A DNA stretch of 33,254 nucleotides from Candidatus Epulonipiscium sp. GTDB taxonomy: Bacteria > Bacillota > Clostridia > Lachnospirales > JAAYNZ01. Positions 28,910 through 33,254 of the stretch are shown here, in pieces. The translations under genes were made by a program, and so were the position numbers. The stretch spans positions 1 to 33,254 of the forward strand of contig JAAYNZ010000090.1 in NCBI GenBank assembly GCA_012520595.1, given 5' to 3'. Numbering within the stretch: the first letter of the stretch is position 1; the number at the start of each line of letters is the position of its first letter. The notes below the pieces were generated by a model. That model had not been told where the DNA came from, searched no databases, and was given only the letters and a program-made list of their open reading frames with translations.

Positions 28910-29356
28910 CTATTTCTTCCCAAAACATTCTGCTACAATACCTAAAAAACTGCCAATGAAAATAAAAAAATCAGCTAGGTTATAAACAATGTGTCTCTTC
29001 TTGAAACGGAAAAAATCTACTACATATCCTCTTTGAATTCGGTCCCAAAGATTCCCCAATCCTCCCCCAATGATAAAAACAAAGGCCCATTTCCACAGTG
29101 TCTTTCCTTCTTGCAAAACCAGTTTTAGAAAATAAACAAAACTTAAAAAAACAAAAGACACATTCAAAAACATCAAAATAAAGGGATGATTTTTTAAAAA
29201 TCCTAACATGGCACCTGGATTTTTATGTAGAGTTAGAACAATGCGTCCACCTAAAATCTCATGTTCATCCTCATCACAAAGGGCAGTTAACGCTTTTTTC
29301 TTGGTTCGTTGATCCATCCAAAAAAGAACTGGTATCAGCAAAATATACCTGTACAC
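28910..29356 (-). CDS. lspA: Signal peptidase II-like protein, divergent
   Basis: 'MDQRTKKKA', 'NPGAMLGFL', 'GGGLGNLWDRIQRGYVVDFF', 'VYNLADFFIFIG' retain the LspA catalytic Asp motifs. Confidence 0.85.
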   Translation of the reverse strand: MYRYILLIPVLFWMDQRTKKKALTALCDEDEHEILGGRIVLTLHKNPGAMLGFLKNHPFILMFLNVSFVFLSFVYFLKLVLQEGKTLWKWAFVFIIGGGLGNLWDRIQRGYVVDFFRFKKRHIVYNLADFFIFIGSFLGIVAECFGKK

Positions 29357-29445
29357 CTTCTTTCCTCCTCTTGTTTCAATGATACACTCATTATATCATA
29401 TCAAGAAACATCCTACTTCATTTATTGAGTATGAAAGAATAGGAT

Positions 29446-30237
29446 TTAGTATGAAAAAAACTCATGTATACCATGCTCTTTTACTTTTGTTAAATTTCGA
29501 TCAAACCAACTTACTGCTTTTTGAGAAGCCATGGAACGAGCTACAAAAAATAATGCACCATTCGAATGATCTTCCCCCTCCAAGGCACGTTGTACTGCTT
29601 CCTTCGTTTTCTCTGAAATCGTTACTTTAAAATAACGTTCATCATCAATGGGAGAAAATTGAGCTCTACCATTCATTTTCTGATGAATCACATCATAGAC
29701 TGTGTCTGGAAAACCATCTGATCGAACACGATTAAACACTACATTGGCAATTAAAATTCGTCCAATTATATCTTCTTGGGTTGCTTCTGCTTCCACAATA
29801 CGATAAAGTGCTTCCAGATCCTTGTCTGTTAATTCATAGATAGGCTCTTTTTTCGAACTTACTTCTGACTTCTCAACCTTTTCCTCTATTTTTGATTTTT
29901 TTGTTGTGTCTTTTTCTTCTATTTTTGCTTGTATTTCTGGTTCTATATCTATTTCTGATTCTATTGCTAGACTTGTTTTCTGTATCTCTTGGTTGTCTAT
30001 AGTTGAAAAATCTTTTTCTAACATCGGTTCTTCATTCCAGTGCATACTAGCGTTTACCCGATGATCCCCAATGGACTGATTAGCAAAAAGGTTTGTAAAA
30101 AAACCCAGCATAAAGACTACAAAAAAGGTCATTAACATACAAATCATATAGAGTTGACTTCTTTTTTGTAACTCACTTTTAATATTGGTCCACTGGAAAA
30201 TTGAAAATATATTTTTCTTTATCATATACTTTTGCAT
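29446..30237 (-). CDS. SleB-type cell wall hydrolase (membrane-anchored)
   Basis: C-terminal 'LYRIVEAEATQEDIIGRILIANVVFNRVRSDGFPDTVYDVIHQKMNGRAQFSPIDDERYF'; N-terminal TM segment. Start set at ATG 30235-30237 preceded by GGAAAGGAG. Confidence 0.88.
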   Translation of the reverse strand: MQKYMIKKNIFSIFQWTNIKSELQKRSQLYMICMLMTFFVVFMLGFFTNLFANQSIGDHRVNASMHWNEEPMLEKDFSTIDNQEIQKTSLAIESEIDIEPEIQAKIEEKDTTKKSKIEEKVEKSEVSSKKEPIYELTDKDLEALYRIVEAEATQEDIIGRILIANVVFNRVRSDGFPDTVYDVIHQKMNGRAQFSPIDDERYFKVTISEKTKEAVQRALEGEDHSNGALFFVARSMASQKAVSWFDRNLTKVKEHGIHEFFSY

Positions 30238-30555
30238 ATGAGAAAGACTCCTTTCCTGTGTTACATTTATTTTTAACAATAAATCGGATTATATGGGAAC
30301 TAATTTAGAAAGTCAAATCCTTGTAAAAAATTTCAAGTTAAGCACTTCTAGGATAAACAATACAAAAAAAGTGGGTCAATCCTTTACTAAATATTAGTAT
30401 ATTTAAGGATAATGATTATTACATAACTTTTGTTCCTATATTTTTTGTTTAATAATACTAAATTTTTACTAATCTTTTTAGCACTTAGTATAGAAAATAT
30501 TCATTATCCAGTTTTGCCCATTTTGACTTTTTTTAAACTTTTAATATTAAATTTA

Positions 30556-30718
30556 AAACCAAATAAGAAGCAAGTGAATATTATCGGCAAATCCCACTTT
30601 TGTCTCCCTGTTCTTTCCTGCTCTTATATTTGAGCAACAGGAGGGACAATCAGGGCGTGAGCCAATGAATATACACCTTGGGAATTTTGGATTATAACAT
30701 TGTATATCCATATGCTTA
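30556..30718 (+). repeat. Intergenic element, copy C (nearly full length)
   Basis: Core 'agaagcaagtgaatattatcggcaaatcccacttttgtc'; hairpin CTCCcTGTT...AACAGGAG with inner GCTC/GAGC; right part 'gggaattttggattataacattgtatatccatat' matches copy B. Confidence 0.68.
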
Positions 30719-30729
30719 TAAAAATAAAA

Positions 30730-30791
30730 AATCGTAAAATATTCACAATTCTGTTTATAATTTTTCTTGCAGAATTGGAAATTTTACGATT
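30730..30791 (-). terminator. L,D-transpeptidase gene terminator (long imperfect hairpin)
   Basis: AATCGTAAAAT...ATTTTACGATT with inner AATTCTG/CAGAATT; T-rich tail on the minus strand. Confidence 0.7.
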
Positions 30792-30802
30792 ATACAAAAT
30801 AT

Positions 30803-32758
30803 TCAATTAATCCACACAGTACTTCCTTTTGGAATCCTTTGATAAAACCACTGACTATCTTCAAAAGAAAATCGAATGCATCCTTGGGAAGCTCTTCGTC
30901 CTAATACCCCTCTTTCTAACAAATACTGTCCTTTTTCATCAAAAAGCACAGAATGAAACAAATAATCCCCTTTGATTCGTACCCAGTTTTTAGCCATATA
31001 GCCTTTTCCAAAATGGGATCCCCGATCTTGTATTTGGAAAAATCCCCTCGGTGTTGGGGTAATGTTTTTTCCCGTAGAGCAGAGCATGGTGCGAATCAAC
31101 ACCCATTTTCCTTCTTTTTTTTCAAAAACATATGTTACTTGTCGATCTAAATCCGTCCAAATCAAATAAGGAGTCGAGCTTGTAAATCCTTTTTGAGAAA
31201 CATACCATTCTAATTGCTCTTGTGTCATTCGATGAGGGTTTGTTATAGGGTCTGGTGGAATAGTTACTGAGCCCCAAGGAATCCTGCCTTGTTTTCCCGT
31301 AGAGACACTTTTACACTCGTACCATTTTCCATCTTCTCCATATAAAATTTCTACTTTTTCTCCTTGTTGAAAAATGCCTGCATTGCGTTTCATCGTACCA
31401 ATAATGATAGAAGGTTTTACCATATCCAAAATTTCTTGATTTATTTTATATTGATATAAGTCCATAAAATACTGTAAACGCTCTTTTGTATACATATACT
31501 CCTTATCCATTTCCAAATAAGGGTTGGAACGATCCCCTACCGAGTCAATGACCGTTCCTATGTAAATTTCTTGGTCATCTAAAACAAAACGCTTCATTGA
31601 GATGGGTTCCCAAAAATTTGCCTCTAATCCACATCGCTCTTCCTGTATTTGCCGATACTGCTTTTTTTCTACATGATACCAAATATGCGTTAGTTTTATA
31701 TCTACCTTTTCTTGGTTTTTATTACACCATTTTTCTCTCCCCATCTCAAATACAAAGCCTGATTCATAGGCAAAATCACTTACTGTTATATGAATCTGTT
31801 CCCCTTCCTGTTGAACCATACCAAACAAATACAATTCTTCTAAAGGAATAAAAGTCCATCCTTTAATCTGATAAGAAGGGACTCTTCTTATACCAATGTA
31901 AACCTCTGTATCAGTATATAATACCTGGTTCCCTTTAAGCTCCTCTACTCCTCCTGATAGATCTAATCCTCTGATTTCTTTCGTTCTATTTCGATCCATA
32001 TGCATTACTTTTTCTCCTGCATTCCATCGAAGATCAAATCCAAAGTTGGAAAGGTGATGAATATTGACCCATCTTCTTCCTTTATATAAATATGTAGGAA
32101 TTTCATATTGATTGATTTTTGTTGTTCTTAAGGTAGCTTCTACTTGACCTACAACGGTTCCTGAAGGAAGTAAATGAAAAATATTTTTTTTCTGTTCTTT
32201 TTCTTGGAGCCCTTGTACAAAGGGCTGAAAATTTTTTATGTCTTCTCTTTTATAATATTCTTCTCTACGGTTTGTATACATTTCTAGGCGATTTAGCAGC
32301 GCTCTCCACTGCTCCCATGTCATCTTTTCTCCAATGGCTGGATCCCAGAGGGATAATAAACCTAAAGCAACGATATATTCCCCATTGGGCTCTTGAAAAT
32401 TAAGAAGACCTTCATAAGTAGAATAAGCAGGAGATATCCTTAAAATATTACAGGTTAAACGAGCTACATCATAAGATGAAAGGAAATCATCCATATTTTT
32501 CTCTTTGATACCTTGTAAATAGCCACATGTTTTTGCATATTCTAAATAATCCCCATCACTTACTTGTACATTTAATCGTTCTACTTTTTGTACTGCTGGA
32601 TCAATAGTCCGAACAAGTTCTGGAATACAATGCCGCAATGTAAGGGGAAAGGCTCCTTCTTCCCCAGCCTTAAGGGTAATAACATTCATGAGTAATAAAG
32701 ATAAGACCAATAATAAAATGATCCTACTCTTCATCGTATACTTTATTGTACGCTTCAT
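30803..32758 (-). CDS. Secreted multidomain L,D-transpeptidase (YkuD) with CuAO_N-like and SH3-like regions
   Basis: Signal peptide; 'YKGRRWVNIHHLSNFGFDLRWNAGEKVMHMDRN' (copper amine oxidase N-domain-like); SH3-like segment; C-terminal 'TPRGFFQIQDRG...FHSVLFDEKGQYLLERGVLGRRASQGCIRFSFEDSQWFYQRIPKGSTVWI'. Confidence 0.9.
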   Translation of the reverse strand: MKRTIKYTMKSRIILLLVLSLLLMNVITLKAGEEGAFPLTLRHCIPELVRTIDPAVQKVERLNVQVSDGDYLEYAKTCGYLQGIKEKNMDDFLSSYDVARLTCNILRISPAYSTYEGLLNFQEPNGEYIVALGLLSLWDPAIGEKMTWEQWRALLNRLEMYTNRREEYYKREDIKNFQPFVQGLQEKEQKKNIFHLLPSGTVVGQVEATLRTTKINQYEIPTYLYKGRRWVNIHHLSNFGFDLRWNAGEKVMHMDRNRTKEIRGLDLSGGVEELKGNQVLYTDTEVYIGIRRVPSYQIKGWTFIPLEELYLFGMVQQEGEQIHITVSDFAYESGFVFEMGREKWCNKNQEKVDIKLTHIWYHVEKKQYRQIQEERCGLEANFWEPISMKRFVLDDQEIYIGTVIDSVGDRSNPYLEMDKEYMYTKERLQYFMDLYQYKINQEILDMVKPSIIIGTMKRNAGIFQQGEKVEILYGEDGKWYECKSVSTGKQGRIPWGSVTIPPDPITNPHRMTQEQLEWYVSQKGFTSSTPYLIWTDLDRQVTYVFEKKEGKWVLIRTMLCSTGKNITPTPRGFFQIQDRGSHFGKGYMAKNWVRIKGDYLFHSVLFDEKGQYLLERGVLGRRASQGCIRFSFEDSQWFYQRIPKGSTVWIN

Positions 32759-32855
32759 CTTTATCCTCCTTATGCTTGTTTTATATTTTATTGGACATCA
32801 TATTCTATGTAGTACTTTTACCGAATATGCCTACTATATTATTATTTGCACAAAA

Positions 32856-32880
32856 AAAGAACTCCTTTTGGAGTTCCTTT
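32856..32880 (-). terminator. Terminator of the GNAT gene, adjoining its stop codon
   Basis: AAAGAACTCCttttGGAGTTCcttt; T run on the minus strand. Confidence 0.8.
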
Positions 32881-33254
32881 TACCGTAACATTCCCTTATA
32901 AATTCCTTTATCTCCACCTTCAATAACCATGGCACCAAAGGTTTTTTTGTAAAACTCAACAGGACCTGCTCCTCCAATGATCCCATAGGCATATCCCTGC
33001 TCTGCTAAAGCATGGAGAGAGGCTAGCAGTAAAGCCTTACCAATCCCTGCTCCTCGAGCAGCTTCGGTAACTCCTGTGGGTCCAAAATAATTACGATAGG
33101 TAGCATCATAACAAGCAAAACCTAGTATTTCTTGATCCTTTGTAGCAATAAAGCAAGAAACAGGTTGCCTAGAAAAAGCAATATCACATTCACTAGCCCA
33201 ATGATTATTGAACTCTTTACGGACCCATTCTACTACAATATGCTTTTCAGGCCC
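32880..33254 (-). CDS. GNAT family N-acetyltransferase, 5' end outside the window
   Basis: Open minus-strand frame from the window edge to TAA at 32880-32882: 'GPEKHIVVEWVRKEFNNHWASECDIAFSRQPVSCFIATKDQEILGFACYDATYRNYFGPTGVTEAARGAGIGKALLLASLHALAEQGYAYGIIGGAGPVEFYKKTFGAMVIEGGDKGIYKGMLR*'. 'ARGAGIGKALL' is the acetyl-CoA loop. Missing from the track because it lacks a start in the window. Confidence 0.85.
   Translation of the reverse strand, partial: GPEKHIVVEWVRKEFNNHWASECDIAFSRQPVSCFIATKDQEILGFACYDATYRNYFGPTGVTEAARGAGIGKALLLASLHALAEQGYAYGIIGGAGPVEFYKKTFGAMVIEGGDKGIYKGMLR

Noticed and set aside
30430-30806. Short ORFs 30430..30633 (+) and 30624..30806 (-)
   Set aside because: They overlap repeat copy C and the L,D-transpeptidase terminator, are AT-rich and hydrophobic, and lack RBS or family motifs.
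1-33254. CRISPR arrays, tRNA/rRNA genes, prophage or transposase genes
   Set aside because: I found no regularly spaced direct repeats, no cloverleaf or rRNA signatures, and no transposase/integrase motifs in the translated ORFs.

Overview
Low-GC Firmicutes (Clostridia-type) chromosomal window, coding almost entirely on the minus strand. The main blocks are: an LplB/LplC-type sugar ABC permease pair; a decayed methyl-accepting chemotaxis gene; mscL (the only clear plus-strand gene); a TGS-domain uridine-kinase-like protein; nif3-like, trmK, rpoD, dnaG and a dGTPase; a Gfo/Idh oxidoreductase; ppdK; glyS with a glycine-type T-box leader; recO, yqzL and era; an M16C metalloprotease; a cold-shock gene; the glycine cleavage operon gcvT-gcvH-gcvPA-gcvPB; an A-type flavoprotein; a divergent lspA; a SleB-type cell wall hydrolase; a multidomain L,D-transpeptidase; and a truncated GNAT gene at the right edge. 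Most of this is conserved housekeeping content. I see no CRISPR array, rRNA, tRNA, prophage or obvious defence system. The most interesting signal is a diverged intergenic element present three times (about 7432-7515, 19553-19711 and 30556-30718). All copies share orientation and a core close to AAGCAAGTRMATATTMTCGGCAAATACGCCACTTTTGTC. The two full copies carry a following hairpin whose inner helix differs in sequence but keeps its pairing, and there are imperfect terminal inverted repeats. It could be a MITE-like element or a structured RNA, and I do not recognise it as a named family. Other points worth a look are the MCP pseudogene that has lost its signalling tip, an extra inverted repeat enclosing the glyS T-box terminator, a structured ppdK leader, and genes whose stop codons lie inside their terminators.
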